A stretch of DNA of 64,000 bases, taken from positions 5,766,001 through 5,830,000 of the forward strand of contig NW_025408670.1 of NCBI RefSeq assembly GCF_020360975.1, written 5' to 3'. Of the stretch, positions 33,340-44,922 are shown piece by piece (position 1 is the stretch's first letter; each line of letters opens with the position of its first letter). Below the pieces are notes generated by a model, which was not told where the DNA came from, did no database searches, and saw only the letters and a program-made list of their open reading frames with translations. The DNA is from Hirsutella rhossiliensis. Taxonomy: Eukaryota > Ascomycota > Sordariomycetes > Hypocreales > Ophiocordycipitaceae. Position numbers and translations under genes: made by a program.

Positions 33340-35300
33340 TCTAAAAGCAGCTTTTTCGGTTAGTCTTCCTATCTCGACCCCTAAGGGGGTAGGAAAGGCA
33401 CCTCTCTCGAAGGATTACCTAGCTGCCTTTTTATCCCTGCTTCGAGAAGTAAAGGAAGGTATAGGGCCTAATATAAAAGAAGATTAATTTCTCCCCTATT
33501 TCGATCGTTTTTCTAACTTTTATCTAACGCTAATATAAAACGGTTCCTATAAAGCGTTTATAATAGGTCGGCTTTTTAAGCTACTATTAGTAAGGAAGGT
33601 ATATAAAAGTAACCTCCCGGACCTACTAGTAAACTAAAAATAGCTAGAAAAACACCCTTTTAAAGACTAGTTTTTCTAGGCCTAGAAAGACTACCTAGCT
33701 TTATATAAAGAGATAGGGTCTTTTAAAGAAGTCCTTAAGGAAAAGGTAAGAGGAAAATAGGTCCTTAGCTATAAATAGGTCTTTATCTATAAGACTAATA
33801 AATATAGCTTCCTTTAAAAGTATAAAGCCTAGCTAGTTATCTATAGGAACTAGTAGGAAAAAAGGGATCTTCCTACTAAGGCAACTACCTTAATAGGGAT
33901 ATCTTTTTAGACCCTTATAGCTATAGTAGTAGAATTCGTCCTTAAGCTCGATTAGATAGATATAGTTAACGCCTTTATTAACTACCTACTTAAGGAAGAA
34001 GAAGTTATCTATATATGCCTTCTACTAGGCTTTTAATAGCTAGGAAAGGTTCTATAGCTTAGGAAAGCTCTATATAGACTATAAAGATTACCCCTTCTTT
34101 AGCAATAGTATTTAATAGGTTCCCTCGAAGCCCTAGGCTTTAAGAAAGTCCCTTAGGAACTATATATAATATAGAAGGGTAAAATTACGGTCTTCTTTTA
34201 CGTTAACGATATTATCTAGGCCTACCTAAAAGAGGAAGAAGCTACTACTAAGGAGGCTATATAAGGCCTATAATAAAGGTATAAGATAACTAGGCTAGGA
34301 GAGCTAAAATAGTTCCTAGGGATATAAATCCTTTAAAATAGGTCCTAATAGACTATCTAGCTTACCTAGGACGCCTATATCGATAAGGTCGCTTATAAAT
34401 TCCTCCTTAATTCCCTTAATAAGAAGCTTCCCTTTATGCTTATATTAAATAAAGAGCTTTTACCTAATCCGTCCTTTTAAGCTAGGAAGTAAGAGAAACA
34501 CTAATATTAATAGAAGGTAAGCTCCCTACTTCTTTTAGCTATTTCTACTAAACCGGATATCTCTTTTATAGTCTCCCGGCTAGCTAGGCATAACTAGAAT
34601 CCTAGTCCTAGGTATTAAGAAGTAGTAGATAGAGCTATCCTTTATCTCTATTTAACGAGATTATATAGTCTACGCTTAAGAGGGTAGGGAAGGAAATAAG
34701 CTACTAAAATCTTCCTTTATTTAAGCGATTCGACCTTTATAGATAATTCCTTAGATAGAAAGAGCTTATAAGGGTATATTATATCCCTTTTTAAAGGAAC
34801 TATTGCTTAGAGAGCTTTAAAGTAAGCTACCGTTACGACTTTTAATATAAAGGCAGAGCTACTAGCTCTTTTAAAAGCGTTAAAAGAAGCGATTTTCCTT
34901 AGCCGGCTACTAATATCGTTACGACTATAAATTCCGTCCCCGTTAGCTATAGAATATAATAATATATAGACTATATAAATTCTTATAGAAAATAGTAAGC
35001 TATCGACCTAGCTATAGTATATCGATATCTATTAGTATTAGTTACGCTAAGAAGTCTAAAGGGGACGTATTTCCGTCTATTAGGTTCTAATAGTATTAAT
35101 AAAAGCTAATAGTCTTACGAAGCCCCTACCGAAGTAGAAGCTAGCTATCTTTTTATAGTAAATTAGGCTAGAAGACGTTTAAGAGAAGCTATCCTTAAAA
35201 GCCCGCCTTAAGAGTCTATAAGAGGAGCTAATAGTACGTAGGAGGAAGGAGACGTCTATAGCTAAAGAGAGGAATTAGGACTTATCCTAAAGGAGGGCCC
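33340..35300 (+). pseudogene. Copia-2 copy a: RT and RNase H relic
   Basis: Reads the Copia RT N-terminal block (near 33420-33680), then the catalytic YVNDII (from a YVDDII-type motif) at about 34199-34215, and the RNase H block DRKS.GYIIS followed by a TEAELLAL-like segment at about 34745-34870. Stops replace Gln/Trp and a catalytic Asp has become Asn, so it is inactive. It downgrades gradually into 3' non-coding purine/pyrimidine tracts before the polypurine tract at 35550-35560. Confidence 0.75.
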
Positions 35301-35560
35301 CTAGCTTAATTAGGACTTATTCTTCTTAAAGGCCCCCTTTTTAGGGACTTATTCTTAGAGAAGCCCCCCTTTCTTATAGGACTTAATTTCCTCCTTAGGC
35401 CCCTTTTTTCCTAAAGTAGGTCTAAAAGAGCCTAGGGCTAAAACCCGGATTTCTTAAGTAAGAGATAAGTATAAACTAAGACCTCCTCTATATACTTACT
35501 AGCCTAAAGCTATATTTAGCTTTACCCTTTCTATAAGGGCAGGCTATAGCTAAGGGGGTA

Positions 35561-36039
35561 TATCGCGAAGCGTAGCTTAATTTTATAGTTCTTAGAGATA
35601 TCCCTTAGTACGAGGGACCTAGGAAGCTAAAAAATAGGTTTTAAGGAAGGAGCTAAAAAGAGGTATAGAGAGGAGGGTAGGGGTAAGAGGGGAAGTAGAA
35701 GTAGCGATAGCTTCTTATAAAAGTAGCGAGAAATAAGACGGATATACTAGTAACGGCTAGAAAGGAGGGGAAAAACTAGTAAAAAGCTCGGTAGTTAAAA
35801 GGATATTATTAGCTTCTTTAAGTAGGATCTTCTTTATTAATTAAGATACTAGACGGGTATAAAGAGGGGCGTTAGATAAAGGAAAGAAGGATAATTAAGG
35901 CAATATAATAATTACTCCCCTACCTTTATTACTGCCCCCGTAAGAATTAAATCTCTCTGCCCTACCTATCTAACCCCTTACTTCTAAATTTTACCTTTAT
36001 ATATTTTTATATACTTCTTATATCTCTCTTTACGAGAAT
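35561..36039 (+). repeat. LTR2 (Copia-2 3' LTR), copy a
   Basis: 479 bp matching the inverted 38941-39426. It starts TATCGCGAAG after GCTAAGGGGGTA and ends CTTTACGAGA. Confidence 0.8.
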
Positions 36040-36316
36040 AGTAAACGCTTAAAGTTATATTATAATAAGCTTAGTATATAATCTAAGAGTAGATAGTAGT
36101 ATTAAATAACTAGTATATACTTTTAGCTAACTATCTTAGTATATATAGCTAAGAGTATAGGCCTTATTATTATAAGTTATACTAAGATTATTATATATTT
36201 AAAGAGCGTTTATACCCTTTATTTTAAGTACTATATTATAAAATAATTATCGTTTAGCTATAGCTATTAATTTATTAAGTCCCTTAACCTTATTAAAAAA
36301 ATTAAGTACTACTAAG
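36040..36316. other. RIP-degraded spacer
   Basis: No recognisable element. Confidence 0.4.
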
Positions 36317-37412
36317 TATAAAGAATAGTTTTCTTACTATAAATAAAGTAGCTATAATATCCTCTCTTAATTATATAAGCTAATAAGTAGTATATTAATT
36401 ATAGATAAAACTCTATATTATAAAGTAAGAATTACTTATTATTTTATATATTATTATATATTAAATAGGTTACTAGTTATTATATAATCGGGAATTAAAG
36501 GAATAAAGCTAGCTTAAAATAATAGCTAAGATATCTTAAGAGTACTAGTATAACTAACCTCCTTTAAATATAAATATTAGTAGAACTAAGATACTTCTAG
36601 CTATACTTAAGGTATTACTAAATTCCTTAGTCTTAGGGCTATATAGTAGCTTAAATCTAGTCCTAAAAGGTTCTTTTATTTACTTATAATTATCTATATA
36701 ATATAGTATATCCGCTAGTAGATATAGAGAGAATTAATAACTTTAATACCTCTTTTATATACTAATATACTACTAATAAATTCTATTAAAATTCCTACCT
36801 TATACTCCTTCTTCCCCTTTATTACGTAGTCTTATATAATTCCTTGATTTCCTAAAATTCCGCTTTTACTTATATACCTTAAGAGGTTATAAGCCTAGCT
36901 TTTTCCTTTTAAGCTAGGAAATTAACTTATACCTTTAAAATTCCTCGTTAAAATACCTAATTAAAAATCCTTTTAAAAATCCTCCTAACGACTTCTTTTA
37001 CCTTCCTATACTATTAAACTCCTATATAGACTTCTCGATCCCTATAAATAAAATAATACCGAGTTTATATAAGATAGGTAGATAAAAAGAATATAAATTC
37101 TCTAGACTTAAGGGAAATTTAAATTATACTTTTTAGACTACTAATATATAAGCTATCCTTACTAAGGAAAAGCTTATCGCTACCTTTAAGTATAAAAATT
37201 ATATAAAGACTATAGAAGCTTTATCTTAGATTTTTCTTTAAGTTAAAGATAGCCCTTTAATATAAATTAAGTATTTAATAAATACTAAAGCTACTTAGGA
37301 TAAGCTTATAAAGCTATATAATCTATTAAATTTCTCGTTAAAATATTTAGTTATAAAGTAGCTCTTTAATCTTAGTCCCTTAGGCTTTAATTTAAAGAAA
37401 TACCTTAATAAG
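36317..37412 (+). mobile_element. Copia-3 copy a: LTR3 and truncated gag
   Basis: A 568-bp LTR3 (36317-36884) is followed by a primer site GGTTATAAGCC and a RIP-degraded gag relic collinear with 37981-38640 and 50619-51290. The gag stops at 37412 after ATACCTTAATAAG, where the next LTR3 begins in the same orientation. This is best explained by insertion of copy b into copy a. Confidence 0.75.
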
Positions 37413-37980
37413 TATAAGGAACGGTGTTCCTACTATAAATAAAGTAGCTATAACGTGCTCTCCTAATTATATAAGCTAATAAGTAGTATATTAATTATAG
37501 ATAAAGTCCTATATTAAAGAGTAAGGATCGCTCGTTATTTTATATATTATTATATATTAATTAGGTTGCCGGTTATTATATAATCGGGAATAGAAGAAAT
37601 AAAGCTAGCTTAGAATACTAGCTAAGACCTTTTAAGAACACCGGCACGACCAACTATCTTTAAATATAAATATTAGTAGAACTAAGATACTTCCTTATAT
37701 ACTTAAGGTATTACTAGATTCCCTAGTCTTAGGGCTATATAGCAGCCTAAATCCGGTCTTAAAAGGTTCTTCCGTTTAGCTATAATTATCTATATAAGAT
37801 AGTATGTCCGCTAGTAAATAAAGAGAGAATTATTAACTTTAATACTACTTCTATATACTAATATATTACTAATAAATTCTACTAAAAGTCCTACCTTATA
37901 CTCCTTCTTCCCCTTTATTACGTAGTCTTATATAATTCCTTAATTTCCTAAAATTCTGCTTTTACTTATATACCTTAAGA
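37413..37980 (+). repeat. LTR3, Copia-3 copy b (568 bp)
   Basis: RIP-degraded. It starts TATAAGGAACGG and ends TATATACCTTAAGA. Confidence 0.8.
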
Positions 37981-38643
37981 GGTTATAAGCCTAGCTTACT
38001 CCTTTTAAGGCGGGAAATTAACTTATATATTTAAAATTCCTTATTAAAATACCCGATTAAAATTCCTTTCGAAATTCCCCCTAACGACTTCTTCTACTTT
38101 CCTATGTTCTTAAACTCCTATCTAGACTTCTCGATCCCTATAAATAAAATAATACCGAATTTATATAAAATAGGTAGATAAAAAGAATATAAATTCTTTA
38201 GACTTAAAGGAAATTTAAATTATACTCTTTAAACTATAAAGATAAGAGCTATCCTTACTAAAGAAAAGCTTATCGCTACCTTAAAGTAAGAATATTATAT
38301 AAAGACTATAAAAGCTTTATCCTAGATTTTTCTTTAAGTTAAAGATAGCCCTTTAATATAAATTAAGCACTTAATAAATACTAAAGCTACTTAAGATAAG
38401 GTTATAAAGCTATATAATCCATCGAATTTCTCGTTAAATTATTTACTAATAAAGCAGCTCTTTAATCTTAGTCCCTTAAGCTTTAATTTAGAAAAATACC
38501 TTTATAAGGTAAAGGAAATCTATAAGGATTTAAAATCCTATAATATAGAAATTCTAAATATTATCCTTATAGTATAGATTCTTAATTGCCTTAATAAGGA
38601 ATTTAGAAGCTATATTATAAATATTATATAGAGCCTTAGGTAT

Positions 38644-38716
38644 TATCACGAAAAAGATATAGCCGCCTATTAGATATAAGCGACAGCGTTAATTAACGCA
38701 TATAGTATACGCGACA
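38644..38716 (-). repeat. LTR1 of TRIM-2, 3' copy (73 bp)
   Basis: On the minus strand it starts TGTCGCG. It contains the palindrome GCGTTAATTAACGC at 38686-38699. Confidence 0.8.
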
Positions 38717-38940
38717 CACCCCCTTAGGGATATCGGGTTAATTCGTCCCGGGATACCTAGATATCCTAGACCACAGCGGGAATTTTTATATAGGCAGGCC
38801 CCATGCTAAAACCGCGCTCAATTACGCTAGCGGGACTCGAACCACGGGCCTTCGGGTAATGCGCGCCAGGCTAGCCAGAAGTGCGTGCGCAGTCACCGGG
38901 AAGTTCCCGGAGGGGTAACCCCTCCGCCCGGGCTCATAAC
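38717..38940 (-). other. TRIM-2 internal region with primer site, hairpins and tRNA-like segment
   Basis: Un-RIPed 224 bp. On the minus strand it opens with the primer site GTTATGAGCCCGG (38928-38940), followed by two perfect hairpins (38909-38925 and 38896-38910), then a tRNA-like stretch with a perfect B box GGTTCGAGTCC (38833-38843). It closes with the polypurine tract CTAAGGGGGTG (38717-38727). No coding capacity. Confidence 0.7.
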
Positions 38941-39426
38941 TCTCGCGAAGAGAGATGCGAGAAGTGTATAAAAATGCACGAAGGTAAAAGTAGAAGTAAG
39001 GGGTCGGATAGGCAGGGCAGAGATGTTTGAATCTTGCGGGGGCAGCAATTGTAGTAGGGGAGTGATTGTTATATTGCCTTAATTGTCCTTCTTTCCTCTA
39101 TCTAACGCCCCTCTTTATACCCTTCTAGCATCTTAATTAACAAAGAAGATCCTGCTTAAAGAAGCTACTAATATCCTTTCGACTACCGAGCTTTTTGCCG
39201 GTTTTTCCCCTCCTTTCTAGCCGTTGCCGGCATATCCGTCTTATCTCTCGCCACCTCTATAAGAAGCCATCGCTACTTCTACTTCCCCTTATGCCCCTAC
39301 CCTCCTTTCTGCACCTCTTTTTAGCTCCTTCTTCCTTCTTCTATACCGGGTGTTTTTTAGCTTCCTTGGTCCCTCTTACTAAGGGATATCTCCGAGAACT
39401 GCGAAATTAGGCCACGCTTCGCGACA
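38941..39426 (-). repeat. LTR2 of Copia-2 (486 bp), un-RIPed copy
   Basis: On the minus strand it starts TGTCGCGAAG and ends CTTCGCGAGA, so its ends are nearly inverted copies. It matches 35561-36039. A short plus-strand frame inside it (39195-39410) is not a gene. Confidence 0.8.
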
Positions 39427-39438
39427 CACCCCCTTAGC

Positions 39439-41620
39439 TATGGCCTGCCCTTATAGTAAGGGCATAGCTAATACGGCTTCGGGCTAGTAAGCGTATAGAG
39501 GAGGTTCTTAGCTCTGCACTTCTCCCTTTACTTAAGGAAAGCAGGGGCCCTTTTAGGTCCCTAGGCTCTTTTAGACCTACTTAAGGAAAAGGGGCCTAAA
39601 GAGGGGAAAGTCCTATAAGAAAGGGGGCCTTCTTAGAAGGGAAAAACCTAATTAAAATAGGGGGCCCTCTAAAGGGAAAAACCTCTTCCTTTTCTTCGGC
39701 TATAGACGTTACCTTCTCGTACGTGCTATTAGCTCCTCTCGTAGACTCTTAAGGCGGGCCTCTAAGGATAGCTTCTCTTAAACGTCTTCTAGCCCTATTT
39801 ACTATAAAAAGACAGCTAGCTTCTACTTTAGCAGGGGCTTCGTAAGACCGTCGGCTTTTATTAATGCTATTAGAACCTAACGGACGGAAATAAGTCCCCT
39901 TTAGACCTCTTAGCGTAACTAATGCTAGTAGATATCGATATGCTATAGCCGGGTCGATAGCTTGCTGTTTTCCTCTATAAGAATTCGTATAGTCTGCGTG
40001 TTATCGCATTCTATAGCTAATAGGGACGGAATTTATAGTCGTAACGATATTAGCAGCCGGCTAAGGAAAATCGCTTCTTTTAACGCTTCTAAAAGAGCTA
40101 GTAGCTCTGCCTCCGTACTAGAAGTCGTAACGGTAGCTTGCTTCGAAGCTCTCTAAGCAATGGTTCCTCTAAAAAGGGATATAATATACCCTTATAAGCT
40201 CTTTCTATCTAAGGAATTATCCGTAAAGGACGAATCGCTCGAATAAAGGAAGATTTCGGCAGCTAATTTCTTTCTTTTCTGCCCTCCTAGGCGTAGACTA
40301 TATAATCTCGTTAAATAGAGATAAAGGATAGCTCTGTCTGCTGCTTCTTAATGCCTAGGGCTAGGATTCTAGTTATGCCTAGCTAGCCGGGAGACCGTAA
40401 AAGAGATATCCGGTCTAGTAGAAATAGCTAAAAAAAGTAAGGAGCCTACCTTCTATTAATATTAGTGTTTCTCTTACTCCCTAGCTTAAAAGGACGGATT
40501 AGGCAAAAGCTCTTCGTCTAATATAGGCATAGAGGGAAGCTTCTTATCGAGGGAATTAAGGAGAAATTTATAAGCGACCTTATCGAAATAGGCGTCTTAG
40601 GTAAGCTAGATTATCCGTTAGGACCTATTCCTAAGGATTCGTATCCCTAGGAACCACTTTAGCTCCCCTAGCCTAGTTATCTTATACCTTTATTGCAGGC
40701 CTTATATAGCCTCCCTAGCAGCAGCTTCTTCCTCTTTCGGGTAGGCCTAGATAATATCGTCGATATAAAAGAAGACCGTGATTTTACCCTTCTATATTAT
40801 ACACGGTTCCTAAGGGACTTTCGTAAAGCCTAGGGCTTCGAGGGAACCTATTAAATGCTATTACTAAAGAAGGGGTGATCTTCGTAGTCCGTATAGAGCT
40901 TTCCTAAGCCGTAGAACCTTTCCTAGCTATTAGAAGCCTAGTAGAAGGCGTATATAGATAACTTCTTCTTCCTCGAGTAGGCAGTTAATAAAGGCGTTAA
41001 CTATATCTATCTAATCGAGCTCGAGGTCGAATTCTGCTACTATAGCTATAAGGGTCTAAAAAGACATCCTAGCTAGGGTAGTTGCCCTAGTAGGTAAATC
41101 CCCTTTTTCCTATTAATTCCTATAGACAACTAGCCGGGCCTTGCACTTTTAAAGGAAGCCGTGTTTATTAGTCTTATAGATAAAGACCTACTTATAGCTA
41201 AGGACCTGTTTTCCTCTTGCCTTTTCCTTAAGGACCTCTTCGAAAGACCCTATCTCTTCGTGTAAGGCTAGGTGGTCTTTCTAGGCCTGGAAAAACTGGT
41301 CTCTAAAAGGGTGTCTTTCTAGCTGCTTCTGGTTTGCTGGTGGGTCCGGGAGGTCTCTTTTATATGCCTTCCTTGCTGATAGCTGTGGCTTAAAGAGCCG
41401 GCCTGCTATGAATGCTCCGTGGGAACCGTCTTCTATAGGCGTTGGATAGAAGTCGGAAAAACGATCGAAATAGGGGAGAGGTTGGTCTTCTTTAGTATCC
41501 GTATCGGGCCCTATACCTTCCTTTGCTTCTCGAAGCAGGGACAAAAGGCAGCCGGGTAATCCTTCGAGAGAGGTGCCTTTCCCAACCCCTTAGGGGTCGA
41601 GACGGGAAGACTAACTAAAA
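39439..41620 (-). pseudogene. Copia-2 RT and RNase H (composite copy)
   Basis: Minus-strand RT N-terminal block is intact at 41281-41544 (LPYFDRFSDFYPTP, then LPDPPANQKQLERHPF). The catalytic YIDDII is intact at about 40751-40770. RNase H follows with DSSFTDNSLDRKS and TTSSTEAELLAL at about 40050-40250. Only scattered TAG stops at Trp/Gln positions (RIP-like) break the frame, so it is much less degraded than the copies at 33340 and 63000. Downstream of the stop, 39440-39960 is non-coding up to the polypurine tract. Confidence 0.8.
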
Positions 41621-44600
41621 AAGCTGCTTCTAGATCTTCTTCTTACGTAGGAGGAGGCGTAGGTAGGTAGGCGTATTCTAGCTCTACCGCTTTCCTATAG
41701 TCTCCTTCTTCGTCTAGATTATCTAATCTAGTAGCTTCCTCTTCTTCTTCTTCGAAGTCGGCGTTATCCTCGACTGCTTCGACGTCGGTTTCTTCTTCTA
41801 TTTCCTCGTCTAAGGCCTCTTCTTAAGACTATTAGGAAGGGGGAATTTAGATCTTCTAAATTAGCTAACGTTAAAAGAGTAAGAGGGGCTATTAATCCCT
41901 CTTTCCGTCGAAGAAGCTAGATTCGTCGAAAATCACATCCCTAGTCGAAATAACCTTCTATAGAAGAGGAATCTAGATCCGGAAGATATTTATAGAATTA
42001 TAACTAACGAGGTAACTAATAAAGGCTCTCGGATTAAGCTTTCTTTTCTTCTTCCTTTTTAGCTATATATCGGCAGTTATTGCGTATGCCTTATAGCCGT
42101 AGGCACGAAGGTAGGCTAGCGAGGCCCTCTTCTTCGTAAAGAGCTCGAGGGGGGATTTCTAGTCTGTTCCTTAGGTAGTCCCTCTAGGGGTCCGGTTCCG
42201 AAGGTAATAGGCGGTCTCAACGACTTCCCTCTAAAGGTCGTGTGGAAGCCTTATAGTAAGTCTTATCGTACGGGCCCTTTCTATTATAGCACCCCCTAAT
42301 CTTTCTGCCCCTCCGTTCTAGGCCTAGGTATTCGGTGCTAACGGGAGGGGTAAAATGCCCCTTTTTCGTAGCTAATTTAAGATATCCTTCGTAAATAGCT
42401 CTCCGTTAGACCGTATCTTCTTTACCTCGTAGCTAAAGTGGGATTTCATCTAGTTAACGAAGTCCCGGAGGGCAGACTAGTTATGCTTGCTTAGGTAGGT
42501 CCGTAAGAAATAGGGGAAAACCATCCCTAAAAAAGCGTCTATAAAAAACATTACCCTAACGAAGCTTTCCTGATCCCTCGAGACGTCGGTCTAATCGACC
42601 TAAATTTCCTTACACGGCTGGTCCGGCCGTATTAGGGTCCGTCTAGAAATTCGTCTCCTGGTCTTCCCTTAGCCGCAGTATTCGCATTCGACGGTCTTTA
42701 GGCCCCTTATTCGTATGCCTTGTTGTTGACCTAGCTTACGTAAAGCTAGGGGGCCCGGGTAACCAAGTCGTGCGTGCCAAAGAATGCCGTCTCCTTAGGC
42801 TGCCGGAAGAGGGTCCTTTATAGTAGACCTATTCCTCCTAGCAGGGAAAGCTGACTTCTCGAGAGATTCCTTCCTAAGGATAGGTCGGAATTCGAGAATA
42901 AATTAACCGAATTTTTCCTCGATAAGCCTAATAGTCTGATTCTTCTAGACTAGCCTCGTGGGCTTAGACGTCGTATCCTAGAAGATTCCTTCCTTTCGAA
43001 GAAGGCGGAAGGAAATTAGGCTCGTTGAAAATCGAGGGCAAAAAGCTACCCTTTTTCGTCGAAGAATTCGTATAGACCCGTTAGGTAATTTTATCGTAAA
43101 ATTCACCCTTCCGTACCCCTCTATCCGTACGGTTAATTCCCCGGCAATAAGGTATTCCCTCCGTGCCTTCTTAAAGGACCGGAATCGTAAGAGTATATTA
43201 TAGATATCGAGGGAAGCACTAGAGTTAAGGATAGCTGATTTTCGTAGGGGATAATCGGAGGGTCCTAACGGTTGGTCTTGCTAATCCGTAGGGAAGACGA
43301 AGGCCGGATTTGCTATACTAACGATTTTTCCTCGAATTTGCGGTAGCGGCGTTGTTAGTTGCTATTTCTTAGCAACCCGAATCTCGTCTATCTTCTTCTG
43401 CAACGAGGGGTCCTCCTTAAGAGATTGTTATACTATTTCTCGTAGCCTCTTTAAAGGGTTAACTCCTTCGGGTCGGTTTTCCTCGAAGACCTGCTAGCAG
43501 TCTTCTAGCCGATAGGGCTTTTTGCATGCTTAGTAGGTAGGTCGATTCCTTCTCGTTCGTTTCTTCGAGGAATCCTCGTCCCGGTCCGGAAGGTCTGCTT
43601 AAAAACCCCCCCTTTTTACCCCTTATTACTGATTTTAACGAAGAGGTTCGATTTCGACTAGTTCCCTGATTTTTCGACTAACGGACTAAAAGGTCTATTA
43701 GGGGACTAGTCGGGCCGGTCTAACTAACGGGACCGGGGCCGGGCCCGGAGCAAGAGGCGGAGCCGGGGCCGGGCCTAGGGCAGCCGTTAATAACGGTGTT
43801 AATGCTCTCGAGGGAGGAGGAGCCGAAGGAGCAACAGCCGCAGCAGCAGCAGCGGGAGCCGCAGCAACAGGGGCTGCAGCAGCTGCAGGGGCAGCAGGTC
43901 GAGCCGTCTAGGTCGAGTGCTAGCTACGAAGGAATAAGACTGCTTACTGTTATACTCTAGCAGCCTCTTCGTCTAGTTCCCGGCTAGCCTCTCGAAAGAT
44001 AGTCGAGTAACCGTTACTAATAGGCTTTATTAGCAGAGATATATCCCATAGCTACTGGCCGGAAAGAGCTTCTATAAGGAAGTATTAGTTAGCTTCCTCG
44101 AGGATTTCTTCCTACTTAGCTAGCCACGAAGAAGCTAGTAGGTTCCTAGCAGAAAAGGCTCCTAGGTGGGCCGTATAGGTCTTCCTAATACGGTTAGTTA
44201 TATAACCTCTTAAGGGAGCTATTAAGGTCTCGAGCTTTAAAAGCTACTGCCTAGGAGTCTCTTTCTCTCGAAGAGAGATTAGCTTTGCGGCACTAACGGA
44301 TTCCGTTATCGCCGTACGAGCAGCCGTTAGCAACTTCGTCTCGTAAAGGTATTCCTTTCGGTGACTCTCGTAGTCGCCTAAGGCAGCAGAAAAAGCTCTC
44401 TGTTATATAGAGGTTAGCTTAGAGAAGAGGGTAGCTCCCTCTACAAAGTCCGTTGCCCTAGGACGAAGAGGGGGCTCGAGAGGGTCCTGCTTATTAGAAA
44501 AGACTAAATTATAGATGGTTCTGTCTACACGAGCCCGTAGCTCCTTTACCTACTTATCCTAATCTTAGGGCTCTGTAAGAATCGTCCTACGGACCGTAGG

Positions 44601-44747
44601 GACGGTAGAGGAGTCGATTTTTATTATCGTTGCGGAAGAGGGGGGGCAGAAAAGTCGGTTAAAAATCGGCTTTTCTAGTAAGAGGGGTAAAAGGATACAA
44701 GAAGGTGCCTTTTGCAGCAGCCGGAAGGTATAGGAATTCTATTCCTC
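41621..44747 (-). pseudogene. Copia-2 gag, protease and integrase (composite copy)
   Basis: In minus-strand order: gag (about 44740-43600) with an alanine-rich stretch at about 43800-43910; a zinc knuckle C-x2-C...LEDC followed by VFEENRPEG at about 43460-43555; a protease region (about 43000-43350) read less clearly; the integrase zinc finger LWHARLGYPGPLALRKL with VECEYCG at about 42660-42780; and the integrase core with VD.TDVSRDQESFVRVMFF at about 42540-42610. RIP-type stops interrupt it. The region 41640-41900 encodes an acidic Glu/Asp-rich linker before RT. Confidence 0.75.
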
Positions 44748-44760
44748 CCGGGCTTATAAC
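44748..44760 (-). promoter_or_regulatory. Copia-2 primer-binding site
   Basis: On the minus strand GTTATAAGCCCGG directly follows LTR1. It is the same site as in both TRIMs, with one RIP change. Confidence 0.7.
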
Positions 44761-44833
44761 TCTTACGAAAAAGATATAGCCGCCTATTAGATATAAGCGA
44801 TAGCGTTAATTAACGTATATAGTATACGCGATA
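44761..44833 (-). repeat. LTR1 of TRIM-2, 5' copy (73 bp)
   Basis: Matches 38644-38716 with about five differences, mostly transitions. Confidence 0.8.
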
Positions 44834-44922
44834 GGTATAATTCTATAACGTTTACCCTCGAATCCCTAATAGCTAGTCTTTTAGACGAACCTAAAAGAAT
44901 AAAGGATAAGTTAGCTTACTTA

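Larger units (their letters stand above)
33332..36039 (+). mobile_element. Copia-2 copy a: 3' part (RT to LTR)
   Basis: A RIP-degraded plus-strand relic collinear with the minus-strand Copia-2 at 39427-44760, beginning abruptly in pol and ending in a 3' LTR. The 5' half is missing, replaced by LTR3 pieces. Confidence 0.8.
38644..44833 (-). mobile_element. Composite: Copia-2 integrated inside TRIM-2
   Basis: Outermost are two 73-bp direct repeats (LTR1: 38644-38716 and 44761-44833), flanked by a perfect GGTAT duplication (38639-38643 and 44834-44838). The uninterrupted sibling at 51270-51280 has one GGTAT. Minus-strand order: LTR1, primer site, full Copia-2 gag-pol, polypurine tract, one 486-bp LTR2, a second primer site, 212-bp non-coding region, a second polypurine tract, LTR1. 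It thus equals a TRIM (LTR1-internal-LTR1) carrying one complete Copia-2 unit with a single LTR. Confidence 0.8.

Noticed and set aside
38828..38880. Functional tRNA gene on the minus strand
   Set aside because: The B box is perfect, but the T-stem has two mismatches and A-to-B spacing is about ten bases too short.
39195..39410. 71-aa plus-strand frame
   Set aside because: Lies in LTR2, antisense to it, with no conservation in the copy at 35561-36039.
39962..40156. 64-aa plus-strand frame
   Set aside because: Antisense shadow of the Copia-2 RNase H region.
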